Assembly: GCA_040757715.1 (NCBI GenBank)
Contig: JBFLWS010000013.1
Span: 28,347 to 92,346 of the forward strand
Reading direction: 5' to 3'
DNA length: 64,000 bases
Origin: CAIMFV01 sp040757715
GTDB taxonomy: Bacteria; Pseudomonadota; Alphaproteobacteria; Caulobacterales; Caulobacteraceae
Shown here: piece after piece, positions 1 through 8,277 of the stretch
How positions within the stretch are numbered: position 1 is the stretch's first letter
Layout of the letters: each line of letters opens with the position of its first letter
Notes under the pieces: generated by a model
Told to the model about the DNA's origin: nothing
The model's database searches: none
What the model saw: only the letters and a program-made list of their open reading frames with translations
Program-made: the position numbers and the translations under genes

Positions 1-170
1 ACGCGGCCGCCCCAAAATCCTCGTAATCTCTTAGCGCCTCATACCGCTATTGCGCGACGGGCGCGCGTCGATCCGGCCTTGTGTCGCCGCTTGAGCGAAT
101 CACAAATGAGCGAGGCGGTAATTTGGATGCCAGAGCGGCTGGGCCATCGTGGCGGGGAGGGAGACAAGGG

Positions 171-986
171 ATGAGCGAGGCCTTCGCCGACTGGATCGGC
201 CGCCGGGAGACGCGGGAAGATTTGATGGACCGCCGCCGCGCCGACGCCCTGGCCGCGGCGCTGGGGGATGCGCCGACGGCGGCCGACGCCGCGCCGCCGC
301 TGCGCCACTGGCTGCTGTTCTGGGACCCCAAGACCCCAGCCGAGACCGGCCCCGACGGTCACGCCAACACCAGCGGCTTCCTGCCCCCAATGCCGGGCGC
401 GCGGCGCATGTGGGCGGCGGGCGAGGTGGAGTTCCTCGCGCCCCTCCTTTTCGACCAGCCGGTATCGCGGGTGAGCGAGATCGCGGCGGTGACGCAGAAA
501 TCAGGGGCGAGCGGGCCGCTCACCTTCGTCACGGTGCGGCATGAGCTGAGCCAGGACAGGCGGCTGTGCGTGGCCGAGCGCCAGGATCTGGTCTATCGCG
601 CACCCGCCCCCGCCAGCGCGCCCCGCCGGACGCCGCCGCCGACAGAAGCGACCTGGCGGCGGGAGATCACGCCGGACCCGGTGCTCCTCTTTCGCTTTTC
701 GGCCCTGACCTTCAACAGCCATCGCATTCATTATGACCGCGACTATGCCCGCGATGTGGAGGGTTACGCCGGCCTTGTGGTGCACGGGCCGCTGCAGGCC
801 CTGCTGATGCTGGACCTCGCCCGCGGACATCTCACCGAGCCCGTGCGGCGCTTTTCCTATAGGGGCCGCGCCCCGGCCCTCGATCTCGCCCCGCTTGAGG
901 TCTGCGGCGCGCCGGAGGGGGCGGGGGCGAGCCTGTGGACCGCGCAGAGCGGCGGGGTGTGCATGCAGGGCCGCGCCGAGACGTGA
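171..986 (+). CDS. MaoC/hot-dog acyl-CoA hydratase, mesaconyl-C4-CoA hydratase-like
   Basis: Predicted 271-aa cytosolic double hot-dog hydratase. The C-terminal half (about residues 173-205) holds the hydratase signature FSALTFNSHRIHYD followed by EGYAGLVVHGPL, with the N-x-H-x-I-H-Y-D arrangement that carries the catalytic residues in MaoC-type enzymes. The N-terminal half has the FAS1-type dehydratase look (HWLLFWDP, GFLPPMPGARRMWAAGE). This two-domain build is typical of mesaconyl/itaconyl-CoA hydratases of C5-dicarboxylate pathways. The ATG at 171 is preferred over an in-frame start at 81 because a purine-rich ribosome site (GGGAGG...AAGGG) lies just upstream and the family begins here. 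Any pathway partners (CoA ligase, CitE-like lyase) would be outside the window, so the exact substrate is inferred. Confidence 0.75.
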   Translation: MSEAFADWIGRRETREDLMDRRRADALAAALGDAPTAADAAPPLRHWLLFWDPKTPAETGPDGHANTSGFLPPMPGARRMWAAGEVEFLAPLLFDQPVSRVSEIAAVTQKSGASGPLTFVTVRHELSQDRRLCVAERQDLVYRAPAPASAPRRTPPPTEATWRREITPDPVLLFRFSALTFNSHRIHYDRDYARDVEGYAGLVVHGPLQALLMLDLARGHLTEPVRRFSYRGRAPALDLAPLEVCGAPEGAGASLWTAQSGGVCMQGRAET

Positions 987-1006
987 AAATCCCCAAAGCT
1001 TAGCGC

Positions 1007-1035
1007 TTGCGAGGGCCGGGCCGCTCGGCTATAGC
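1007..1035 (+). promoter_or_regulatory. Promoter of tRNA-Val
   Basis: TTGCGA (1007-1012) and TATAGC (1030-1035) are separated by 17 bp and end about 40 bp before the tRNA. The -10 context GCTATAGCC resembles the Caulobacter housekeeping consensus. Seen by eye only. Confidence 0.5.
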
Positions 1036-1075
1036 CTCCGCCTTCCTGACGCGCCGGTGGTTCACCGGGCCGGGC

Positions 1076-1150
1076 GGACGCGTAGCTCAGCGGGAGAGCA
1101 CACCCTTCACACGGGTGGGGTCGTAGGTTCAATCCCTACCGCGTCCACCA
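1076..1150 (+). tRNA. tRNA-Val (anticodon CAC)
   Basis: Full cloverleaf of 75 nt. The acceptor stem GGACGCG pairs with CGCGTCC. The anticodon stem CACCC/GGGTG encloses the loop TTCACAC, giving anticodon CAC (valine, GTG codons). The T-arm is GTAGG TTCAATC CCTAC, and the 3' CCA is encoded. Confidence 0.97.
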
Positions 1151-1188
1151 TCTCCGCCCTCAAAAATCAGCACCTCAAACGTCGGCGC

Positions 1189-3558
1189 CTAACCGAAGCG
1201 AATTCTATAGGTCCGGCCGGCCGCCAGTTGGACCGTCGAAGCTTCAGAGCCCGCCGCAAGCCCGGAAATGCTGGCGATGCGTTGGCCCGGCGGCGGCAGG
1301 ATGTGCATCGCCGCGGCCTGTGAGGCGACCAGCGTCGCCGAGATCGCCTTGCCGTCCTTCCAAGCCAAATCGACGGTCAAGCCGCCCCGCGCCTTGAGGC
1401 CTCGCACCGATCCGGACGGCCAGGCGGACGGCAGGGCGGGCAAGATTCGCAGGCGGTCGTTATGGCTCTGGAGCAGCATTTCGACCATGGCCGCGGTGGC
1501 GCCGAAGTTGCCATCGATCTGGAACACGCCGCCCTTCCCGTGGGTGTCGAAATAGTTCTCGCCCGTGGAGTCGCGGAACATCTTCGCCAGCATGTCGTGG
1601 GCGGCGTCGCCCTCGCCGAGACGCGCCCAGTACATCATCAGCCAGGCGGCGCTCCAGCCCGTATGGCCGCCGCCGTGGGCCAAGCGCGCGTCCAGCGTCT
1701 TTCGTGCGGCGCGGGCCAGCTCAGGCGTCGTCGCCACGTCGATATCGGCGGCGGGGAAGAGGCCGAACAGGTGGGAGATGTGCCGATGGCCAGGCTCGGT
1801 CTCCGCAAAAGGCTCCGGCCATTCCATGACCCGCCCGTCCGGCCCGATCTGCAGCCCCTGCAGGCGCTGCTGCGCCGTCCGGCACCGACCAGCCAAGGCC
1901 GGGTCCACCCCCAAGATCTGCGCGGCGTCCGCGGCGCGTCCGAGCACATTGTGCGCGATGGTCTGCGACATGGCCGGTCCCATGGTGATGCATCCCACCG
2001 ATCCATCCGCAAGACGGAAGGTGTTCTCCGGAGAGGTGGCCGGGCCGGCCACCAAGCGTCCTGAAACCGGATGGGGAACGAGATAGTCCAGGCTGAACTC
2101 GGCGCAGGCCTTCAAGACCGGGTAGGCCCGCTCGCGCAAGAACTGGCGATCGCCGGTGAACCTGTAGTGCTCCCAGAAATGCAGGCTGAGCCACGCCAAT
2201 CCGTCCGGCCACAAGCCGTACTGCGTCGCGCCGTCGAGGGCGGTATGTCCCCATGGGTTGCTCGTGTAATGGGCGACTGCGCCGCGACAGCCATAGGCGA
2301 TGGCGGCGGTTCGCGCCGCATGGGGCAGAAGCCGCTCTGCGTAATCGAACAGCGGCGTCGTCAATTCCGTCAGGCCGCAGACCTCCGCCGGCCAGTAGTT
2401 CATCTGCAGATTGATGTTGATGTGGTAGTCGGCGCTCCAGGCTGGACTGAAGCCATCCGCCCACAGGCCTTGCAGGTTCGGGGGCAGCGAGCCGGGACGC
2501 GACGACGCGATCAGCAGATACCGACCGAGATTAAAATAGGCCTCGGCCATGGGCCCCGTATTGGCGGCGGACTGGGCCTCCGCCAGGCGTTGTTTGGCGG
2601 AAACGGTGGGCGGCTCGGCGCCGATTTCCAGGTGGACCGCATTGAACAGCCGCCGATAGTCCTTGACCTGCTCGGCGCGCACGCTGCGCCAGGACTTGCC
2701 GGCGAGACGGGTGATGGCCTGGCGCGATTGCGCCTCGGCGTCGGGGGCGAGCAGATCGGTGGCGGCGGTCAAGTAGATCACCGCCCGGCGGGCGCCGGTC
2801 ACCACATGGCCGTCGGCATGGGCGGCGACGGATCCGCCTTCCACCTCGCAGGTCATATGGGCGCAGAAGGACACGCCGTGGGGCGCCGGCTTGCCCCGCA
2901 GCACGATCAGATCCCCGGCGCGGGCCACTGTCGCGTCTTGGCGGCGCGACAGGCGGCTGTGGAAATTCAGACCTGCCGGGGCGTCGGTTTCCAGGTGGAT
3001 GGCGATGGTCTTGTCCGGCCAGGACGCGATGTAGGTGCGCCTGTAGGCGTGCCCGCCCGACCTGTAGCTCACCGTCGCCGCGGCGCTGTCGAGGTCAAGT
3101 TCCCGGGCGTAGTCGGCGACCGGCCCCTCGTGACGGACCTGAAGCTCAAGGTCGCCGAGCATCTGATAATTGCCGAAGCTCTCGTCCATCGGGACCATCA
3201 TCTGATCCTGGGCGAGCGTGTTGGCGGCCGCATACTGCCCTTGGAACAGCAGCTCGCGCACCTTGCCGAGCGCCAGGCGCGACGCCTCTCGGTCGGTCTC
3301 CGCCGGGCGGCCGGACCAGAGCTCGATGTGGTTCAATTGCACCCGCTCGACGTCGACGCCGCCAAAGACCATGCCGCCGATCCGGCCGTCGCCGATGGGC
3401 AGGGCCTCCATCCAGTCCTTGGCCGGAGCGGGAAAGGCGAGGCGCCGGGTGGACCGCGTCGTCGCCTCTGTGGCCGCGCGGCTCTCCAGGGACAGCCCTT
3501 GCAGCAATGCGCCGATGCTCACGCCAATCACAACATTGCGGCGGCTGACATCGGGCAT
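1189..3558 (-). CDS. Exported GH95 alpha-L-fucosidase
   Basis: A 789-aa glycoside hydrolase of family 95, expected to release alpha-1,2-linked L-fucose (or L-galactose) from glycans. It begins with a twin-arginine-type leader (SRRNVVIGVSIGALLQ), so periplasmic or secreted. After the leader comes the family's N-terminal beta domain (EALPIGDGRIGGMVFGG, LNHIELWSGRP). The catalytic (alpha/alpha)6 barrel shows HININLQMNYWPAE near residue 379 (the two Asn that help activate water in GH95), SPENTF near 510 (general acid Glu) and QIDGNFGATAAMVEML near 681 (catalytic Asp region). Length is normal. The start is supported by AGGTGG just upstream. It faces away from the GNAT and GH29 genes, and the two fucosidases probably act on the same glycan. 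Confidence 0.92.
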   Translation of the reverse strand: MPDVSRRNVVIGVSIGALLQGLSLESRAATEATTRSTRRLAFPAPAKDWMEALPIGDGRIGGMVFGGVDVERVQLNHIELWSGRPAETDREASRLALGKVRELLFQGQYAAANTLAQDQMMVPMDESFGNYQMLGDLELQVRHEGPVADYARELDLDSAAATVSYRSGGHAYRRTYIASWPDKTIAIHLETDAPAGLNFHSRLSRRQDATVARAGDLIVLRGKPAPHGVSFCAHMTCEVEGGSVAAHADGHVVTGARRAVIYLTAATDLLAPDAEAQSRQAITRLAGKSWRSVRAEQVKDYRRLFNAVHLEIGAEPPTVSAKQRLAEAQSAANTGPMAEAYFNLGRYLLIASSRPGSLPPNLQGLWADGFSPAWSADYHININLQMNYWPAEVCGLTELTTPLFDYAERLLPHAARTAAIAYGCRGAVAHYTSNPWGHTALDGATQYGLWPDGLAWLSLHFWEHYRFTGDRQFLRERAYPVLKACAEFSLDYLVPHPVSGRLVAGPATSPENTFRLADGSVGCITMGPAMSQTIAHNVLGRAADAAQILGVDPALAGRCRTAQQRLQGLQIGPDGRVMEWPEPFAETEPGHRHISHLFGLFPAADIDVATTPELARAARKTLDARLAHGGGHTGWSAAWLMMYWARLGEGDAAHDMLAKMFRDSTGENYFDTHGKGGVFQIDGNFGATAAMVEMLLQSHNDRLRILPALPSAWPSGSVRGLKARGGLTVDLAWKDGKAISATLVASQAAAMHILPPPGQRIASISGLAAGSEASTVQLAAGRTYRIRFG

Positions 3559-3584
3559 ATTCCACCTATGAAATAATTTTTATT

Positions 3585-3600
3585 TGTAACAGCGGTAGCA
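3585..3600 (-). promoter_or_regulatory. Imperfect palindrome upstream of GH95 gene
   Basis: TGTAACAGCGGTAGCA follows the symmetric pattern TG..AC.GC.GT..CA, 27 bp upstream of the GH95 start. It could be the operator of a LacI-type sugar regulator. No regulator gene is nearby, so this is a weak inference. Confidence 0.25.
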
Positions 3601-3679
3601 ACTCGCCGGGCGCGGGTCAAGCAGGTGGAGCGAGCGCAGGGGCGGCGCATAATGCCGGGCCGAGTCGAGGGCTTCTCCA

Positions 3680-4180
3680 ATGCCGAACAATCCATCGAAC
3701 GACGCCTTTCTCATCCGCCCGGCCACCGCCGCCGACGCGACCGCCCTCGGGCAGCTCGGCGCGGCCCTGGTGGCCCAGCACCACGCCTATGACCCGCAGC
3801 GCTTCATCGCCCCCACCCCGCGCAGCGCCGCGGGCTACGCCCATTTCCTCGCCGGCGAGCTGACCAAGCCCGAGGTGCGGGTGCTGGCGGCCGAGGCCCC
3901 GGACGGGGCGGTGGTCGGCTACGCCTATGGCGCCCTGGAGGGCATGGACTGGATGGCCCTGCGCGGCCCGGCCGGGGCCATCTACGACCTGGTGGTGTCG
4001 CCCGAGCACCGCGGCGCAGGGCTCGGCCGGCGCCTCGTTCTGGCCATGCTCGCCGAGCTGAAGGCGCTCGGCGCGCCGCGCGTGGTGCTCTCCACCGCCG
4101 AACAGAACGCCGCGGCGCAAGCCCTGTTCGCCAGTCTCGGCTTTCGCCCCACCCTGCGCGAAATGACCCGAGAGGCCTGA
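3680..4180 (+). CDS. GNAT family N-acetyltransferase
   Basis: A 166-aa single-domain acetyl-CoA-dependent N-acyltransferase. Motif A, VSPEHRGAGLGRRLV (about residues 111-125), contains the R-G-x-G-x-G pyrophosphate-binding loop. The C-terminal motif B region (VVLSTAEQNAAAQALFASLGF) is typical of the fold. The N-terminus (IRPATAADATALGQLG) is the usual beta1-alpha1 start. Substrate unknown. It stands alone between two fucosidase genes, with GAGGG before the ATG. Nothing in the protein ties it to sugar metabolism. Confidence 0.85.
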   Translation: MPNNPSNDAFLIRPATAADATALGQLGAALVAQHHAYDPQRFIAPTPRSAAGYAHFLAGELTKPEVRVLAAEAPDGAVVGYAYGALEGMDWMALRGPAGAIYDLVVSPEHRGAGLGRRLVLAMLAELKALGAPRVVLSTAEQNAAAQALFASLGFRPTLREMTREA

Positions 4181-4216
4181 GCGCGCCTTGCGAGGGCAGA
4201 CTCGGCCCGCCCGCGT

Positions 4217-4230
4217 TGATATCGCTACCA
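4217..4230 (+). promoter_or_regulatory. cre/LacI-type operator-like palindrome before GH29 gene
   Basis: TGATATCGCTACCA fits the LacI-family cre-like pattern TGWNANCGNTNWCA at 13 of 14 positions by eye. It lies about 90 bp upstream of the GH29 start, a sensible place for a sugar-responsive repressor. The regulator itself is not in the window. Confidence 0.35.
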
Positions 4231-4321
4231 TATCTCGGCATAGTGAGGCGAACCCACGAAGGGGGCGGCGCCGGCTCTATCCGCGTCGCCAGACCAAGAG
4301 GACGAGGAAACCAAAGCCGCC

Positions 4322-5644
4322 ATGTTCAATCGTCGCGATACGCTGCTCGCCGCCGCGGCCCTGTTCAGCGCCTTGCCCGCTGCGGCCGCCGATCGGCTGA
4401 CCGACGAACAGAAGTCGGCCGCCAAGCACGCCAACGCCGATCCCACACTGGCGCCGGACCTGCTGCTGCCGCCCAAGGACCTCAAGTGGTGGCGCGACGA
4501 CAAGTTCGGCGTCTTCGTGCACTGGGGGCTCTACGCCATCCCCGGCAAGGGCGAGTGGCACATGTACAATGACAAGGTCCCGGCCGAAGACTACGCCAAG
4601 CTGGCGCAGCAGTTCGATCCGCAGCACTACGATCCGGACCAGTGGGCGCAGATCGCGCTGCGAGCCGGGGCCAGGTACATGGTGCTGACCACGCGCCACC
4701 ACGACGGCTTCGCCCTGTGGGACAGCCCGGCCAGCTATCAGCATTACGACGCCATGCACGCCGCCGCGCACCGCGACCTGGTGGGCGCCTATGTGAAGGC
4801 GCTGCGCCGGCGCAATCTGCGCGTCGGGCTCTATTATTCGCCGCTGGACTGGCGCTTCCCGGCCTATTTCCACCCGAAGGAGCTGGTGGAGAACGCCAAG
4901 CTGTTCAAGCAGCAGACCTATGGCCAGGTCGAAGAGCTGATGCGCAATTACGGCCCCATCGACATCCTCTGGTACGACGGCGGCTGGCTGGCGCACCAGG
5001 GCACGGACGCCGACGCAGCCTGGTTCTGGGAGCCGGACAAGCTGAACCGCATGGTGCGCAAATATCAGCCCAAGGTGCTGATCAATCCGCGCTCTGGCTG
5101 GCAGGGGGATTTCGACACCGAGGAGGGCGATGCGCCCATCAAGGGGCCTATTCGCCGCAAGCCCTGGGAGAAGTGCTTCTCCATCAACCGGGGCGCCTGG
5201 GGCTACACCCCCTATGGCGGCGTGATGAGCCCGCGCGAGGTGGTGCTGCTCCTGTCCAATGCGGCGGTGCGCAACGGCAATGTGCTGGCCAATATGGGAC
5301 CGGATCGCGACGGGGTGGTTCCGGCTGCGGTGGCCGAGACGCTTGAGGGCGTCGGCCTGTGGCTGGCGCAATATGGCGAGGCGATCTACGCCACCCGACC
5401 CGGCCCCTGGCAGCCGGTGGACGGCGTCTACGGAGCGGTGGAGCGCGAGGGCCGCATCTATCTGCACATCTACAGCTGGCCGAACGAGGCGCTGGACCTG
5501 CCGCCCCTGGCGCGCAGCGTGACGGCGGTGCGCAACCTGTCCGGCGAGAGCGTCAAGTGGCGGCAAGACCTTAAGGGCGTGCAGGTCTCCGTCCCCAAGG
5601 ACTCCCGCGGCGATCCCGTCACCCTCCTGGAGCTTGCGGCCTGA
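4322..5644 (+). CDS. Exported GH29 alpha-L-fucosidase
   Basis: A 440-aa retaining alpha-L-fucosidase of family 29, with a cleavable N-terminal signal (MFNRRDTLLAAAALFSALPA) whose RR pair may make it a Tat substrate. Family landmarks are KFGVFVHWGLYAIPG, the TTRHHDGFALWDS segment, and DILWYDGGW, whose second Asp (about residue 219) matches the GH29 catalytic nucleophile. The C-terminal part is a short beta domain (residues ~350-440). GH29 enzymes hydrolyse alpha-1,2/3/4/6-fucosides, so this complements the GH95 enzyme encoded divergently upstream. No fucose transporter or catabolic genes are seen in the window. Confidence 0.92.
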   Translation: MFNRRDTLLAAAALFSALPAAAADRLTDEQKSAAKHANADPTLAPDLLLPPKDLKWWRDDKFGVFVHWGLYAIPGKGEWHMYNDKVPAEDYAKLAQQFDPQHYDPDQWAQIALRAGARYMVLTTRHHDGFALWDSPASYQHYDAMHAAAHRDLVGAYVKALRRRNLRVGLYYSPLDWRFPAYFHPKELVENAKLFKQQTYGQVEELMRNYGPIDILWYDGGWLAHQGTDADAAWFWEPDKLNRMVRKYQPKVLINPRSGWQGDFDTEEGDAPIKGPIRRKPWEKCFSINRGAWGYTPYGGVMSPREVVLLLSNAAVRNGNVLANMGPDRDGVVPAAVAETLEGVGLWLAQYGEAIYATRPGPWQPVDGVYGAVEREGRIYLHIYSWPNEALDLPPLARSVTAVRNLSGESVKWRQDLKGVQVSVPKDSRGDPVTLLELAA

Positions 5645-5704
5645 GGCGAGGGGCGATGGCAGGAAGACGCCCCGCCATCACTCAAGATCGCGAGCGCTTC
5701 GGCC

Positions 5705-6913
5705 TCAGTGAAACCACGCCAGCGGGATGGCGTCGGCCATGTCCGCCGCGCCATTGGCGTTGGGATGCAGGTGGTCGCCGGAATCGTCGGCAGGCTTCAG
5801 CTGGCCGGGGTGGGCCGGATCGTCCAGAGCCTTGTCGAAATCGGCCACGCCGTCGGCCTTGGAGTCCGTGCGGATCCAGGCGTTCACCGCCTGGCGCAGC
5901 TTCTCCTTGTCCTCGGTGAAATAGCCGTCCTTGGCGCCGCGGAACGGGGCCAGGGTGGCGAGGTAGAGCTTCACCTGCTTGGCGTGGGCGCGTTCGATCA
6001 GCTGGGCGAGGCCCTTCTCGATCTCCTCGGCGGGGGCGTAGTCCCAGGCGCCGGGCTTAGTCTGGCCGATATCGTTGATGCCCAGCATGACGATGACGTG
6101 GCGAAGGTTCGGCTGGTTCAGGGCGTCGCGGTCGAAGCGCGATACGCCCATCTCGCCGAACGGGGCCCATTGCGGCGGGCGGGTCAGGCGGTTGCCGCTG
6201 AGCCCGGCGTTGATCACCGCCAGCGGGCGATGGTCCGCATGCAGGCGCTCGTACAGGCGGTCGGGCCAGGTGCGCCCGGCGTCGCCGGCGACGTTCATGC
6301 CGTCGGTGATGGAGTCCCCATAGGCCACGACGAGTCCCTTGTCGGAAGAGCCGGACACCTCCACCTCGGTGACGAACAGGTTCGAGCCCCACGTGCCGTC
6401 CGGACCCGCGCCAGCGTTCAGATGCGCCTCAGCGGCCACGTCGCCCTTGGCGAAATAGATGGCGCTGCGCTGGGTGAGGTGGCCGGTGGCGGCCACCCCC
6501 TCGGCGACATAGAGGCTCACCGCCAGGTCCGACTGCTGCTTCACCGCAAAGGCGACCGCGTCGCTCACGGCGAAGGCGCCGGGGGCGATGGTCACATCGT
6601 CGGCCCCGTTGAAGCGCAGCTTCACCGCCGGCCCCTTGGTGGTGGCGCCGTCCTCGCGCGCCGCCACATAGGCGCTGTTGATGTGCAGCGGGGCCTTGCC
6701 ATAGGCGTTGGACAGGGTGACCCGCACTTGCTTGCCCCCCGCGGTGACGCGCACGATCTGGCGCAGGGTCAGGTCCTTGACCGGGGCGGTCTCGTTGCTG
6801 GAGGCGGCGGGGGCCGCGTACCAGCTGGGCAGCCAGGGCGAGGCCGGGCCGGCGCTGGTGACAGAGGCCGCCGCCAGGACGGCGGCGCCCACAAGAAGAG
6901 AACAGAGTTTCAA
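5705..6913 (-). CDS. Secreted SGNH/GDSL-family esterase
   Basis: A 402-aa exported hydrolase with a signal peptide (residues 1-21, ending SVTSA). An N-terminal beta-rich region (about 22-180) precedes the SGNH domain. Block I is VVAYGDSITDG (Ser near residue 198). Block III is MLGINDIG, and block V is DHLHPNANG, giving the Ser-Asp-His set of this superfamily. Such enzymes deacetylate plant or microbial polysaccharides or act as lipases. Lying 57 bp downstream of a carbohydrate-binding-like gene on the same strand, and next to two fucosidases, it is most likely a carbohydrate esterase. The exact ester is unknown. Confidence 0.85.
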   Translation of the reverse strand: MKLCSLLVGAAVLAAASVTSAGPASPWLPSWYAAPAASSNETAPVKDLTLRQIVRVTAGGKQVRVTLSNAYGKAPLHINSAYVAAREDGATTKGPAVKLRFNGADDVTIAPGAFAVSDAVAFAVKQQSDLAVSLYVAEGVAATGHLTQRSAIYFAKGDVAAEAHLNAGAGPDGTWGSNLFVTEVEVSGSSDKGLVVAYGDSITDGMNVAGDAGRTWPDRLYERLHADHRPLAVINAGLSGNRLTRPPQWAPFGEMGVSRFDRDALNQPNLRHVIVMLGINDIGQTKPGAWDYAPAEEIEKGLAQLIERAHAKQVKLYLATLAPFRGAKDGYFTEDKEKLRQAVNAWIRTDSKADGVADFDKALDDPAHPGQLKPADDSGDHLHPNANGAADMADAIPLAWFH

Positions 6914-6970
6914 GGCGTCAATCCATCAAGGCGGCCATCAATGGCGGTGAATGCGCGTCGGACGGCTCGC

Positions 6971-7474
6971 TCAGGCGAAGCGGATCATGGACACGTAGTA
7001 GGGCTTGTAGGCCATGGGCGACTGCAACAGCACTCCAGCCAGGACGGTGTCGGCGGCGCCGCATTCGGCCAGGGGCGTCTCGATGGTGCGCCAGGTGTTG
7101 GCCGCGAGGTCGTCGAACATCTTGTACGGGTCGAGGTGCTTTTCCTCAGTGGAGGTGACCACGCCGATCTTCTGGCCGCCATCCGGGCCGCCGTTGAGGG
7201 TGACGATGATCTTGCTGAGGCCCTTGGTGGAGAAGCCGGAACGGTGCAGCTGCAGGGCGGAATAGGCCCCGCCCTCGATCTTGATGGCCCGGCGGCCGTC
7301 GAATTGAGCGACGAGGTCCACCGTAGCCCAGCTCCAGTTGGCCCAGCCGTTGCGCAGCTGACCGTCATACACGATGAGGGAGTCGGCCGGCTCGGCGCGG
7401 ACGATGGACGGCAGGGCTCCGGCGGCGGCCAGGCCGGAAAAGGCGGTGAGCGCACCGCGGCGCGAAAGCATCAT
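6971..7474 (-). CDS. Tat-exported stand-alone CBM-like protein, copy 1
   Basis: A 167-aa protein with a twin-arginine leader (MMLSRRGALTAFSGL) and a single mature domain of about 135 residues. The domain has VYDGQLRNGWANWSWATVDL, a W/Y pair typical of a beta-sandwich, NGGPDGGQKIGV and a C-terminal YYVSMIRF strand. The same module type is familiar as an appended carbohydrate-binding domain on secreted glycoside hydrolases; here it stands alone. The ATG at 7474, preceded by GAGGA, is chosen over the upstream start at 7615 because it begins the Tat signal. First gene of a probable two-gene unit with the SGNH esterase. A clear paralogue lies at 20843-21343. The binding role is inferred. Confidence 0.7.
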   Translation of the reverse strand: MMLSRRGALTAFSGLAAAGALPSIVRAEPADSLIVYDGQLRNGWANWSWATVDLVAQFDGRRAIKIEGGAYSALQLHRSGFSTKGLSKIIVTLNGGPDGGQKIGVVTSTEEKHLDPYKMFDDLAANTWRTIETPLAECGAADTVLAGVLLQSPMAYKPYYVSMIRFA

Positions 7475-7539
7475 GGAACGGTTCCTCAAGCGCTTGCTGA
7501 CGGCCTCAAACGGACCGTCTTGAAGCGATGATAGCGCGC

Positions 7540-7552
7540 ACATTTTAAATGT
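7540..7552 (-). promoter_or_regulatory. Perfect 13-bp palindrome upstream of CBM-like gene
   Basis: ACATTTTAAATGT is a perfect inverted repeat with a one-base centre, about 66 bp upstream of the CBM-like start and immediately before the HigA fossil. It is a candidate operator in an otherwise GC-rich stretch. Confidence 0.3.
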
Positions 7553-7565
7553 ACGAGTTATTTTT

Positions 7566-7694
7566 GAGGGGCGGCTTGCGCGGCTGTTGGGCACGACGCC
7601 CGGCTTCTGGCTCAATCTGCAGACGCGCTATGACCTCGCCACAGCGAACCTTGATCCGGCCGAGGTGGCGGCCATCCATCCCTTGGTGGCGTAA
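7566..7694 (+). pseudogene. C-terminal fragment of a HigA-type antitoxin gene
   Basis: Reading the plus strand in the frame ending at the TAA at 7692-7694 gives RLARLLGTTPGFWLNLQTRY followed by DLATANLDPAEVAAIHPL. This is the characteristic C-terminal half of HigA-family XRE antitoxins (LLGTSPEFWLNLQ...YDL). No start codon or helix-turn-helix precedes it; the reading breaks off upstream at the promoter of the CBM-like gene. No toxin gene is next to it. It is therefore a truncated remnant, and its left edge may mark where the fucosidase/CBM segment joined the chromosome. Confidence 0.65.
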
Positions 7695-7700
7695 GGCAGC

Positions 7701-8219
7701 CTAAGCCGCCGCGCTCACCGTGACGTCCACCATGATCTCGCCGGAGATGGCCTCCAGCGCGTCCTGCACCTTGGCGGCGGAGAGGCCGGCGGGCAGGCGC
7801 AGGCTGGCGGCGAGGTGAAAGAGGGGCGCGCCGGAGTGCGGCTCTTCGCTGAGCCGGGTGTTGAAGCTCTCGATATTGGCGCCAAGGCCGCTCAACACCG
7901 CCGTCACCTGATCGACGATGCCGGGGCGGTCCTGGCCTACCAGACTGAAGCTGAAGGTCTCGCCAGACACTTCAACCGAAGCGGCGGCCGGGGCCATGCG
8001 CACCTCCAGCCCCTCGGCGTCCACCGCGCTCACTGCCGCGCGCAGGGCGGCTTCCTGACCGGGCGCCAGCTCCACCAGCACTGAGCCCACATAGAGCCCG
8101 CCGAGCTGGGAGAGGTGGCTCTCCAACCAGTTGCCGCCGGCCTTCAGCACCGCCGCGGCGAGGGCCTTGGTGAGGCCGGGGCGGTCGCTGCCGACCACGC
8201 TGAGGACAAGGCGCGTCAT
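7701..8219 (-). CDS. Tandem ACT-domain protein, glycine-cleavage-repressor (GcvR)-like
   Basis: A 172-aa cytosolic protein of two ACT domains. The first spans about residues 1-75 (LVLSVVGSDRPGLTKALA) and the second about 88-165 (FSFSLVGQDRPGIVDQVTAV). Both contain the G-x-D-R-P-G ligand-loop motif. Family members (GcvR, amino-acid-binding regulators) sense glycine or other amino acids and act by protein contact rather than DNA binding. Monocistronic, and convergent with the HigA fossil. Which amino acid it senses cannot be read from the sequence. Confidence 0.75.
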   Translation of the reverse strand: MTRLVLSVVGSDRPGLTKALAAAVLKAGGNWLESHLSQLGGLYVGSVLVELAPGQEAALRAAVSAVDAEGLEVRMAPAAASVEVSGETFSFSLVGQDRPGIVDQVTAVLSGLGANIESFNTRLSEEPHSGAPLFHLAASLRLPAGLSAAKVQDALEAISGEIMVDVTVSAAA

Positions 8220-8277
8220 GGGGGCTCCGTGAATTCTTCGGCTCTAGTTAGTCGATCGCGGCAATAGAGGCCAAGGC

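Noticed and set aside
2071..3576. 501-codon open frame antisense to the GH95 gene
   Set aside because: Composition typical of GC-rich shadow frames, and the sense gene shows all GH95 motifs.
5708..7531. 607-codon open frame antisense to the SGNH esterase and CBM-like genes
   Set aside because: Runs across two real genes and their boundary; no ribosome site or domain.
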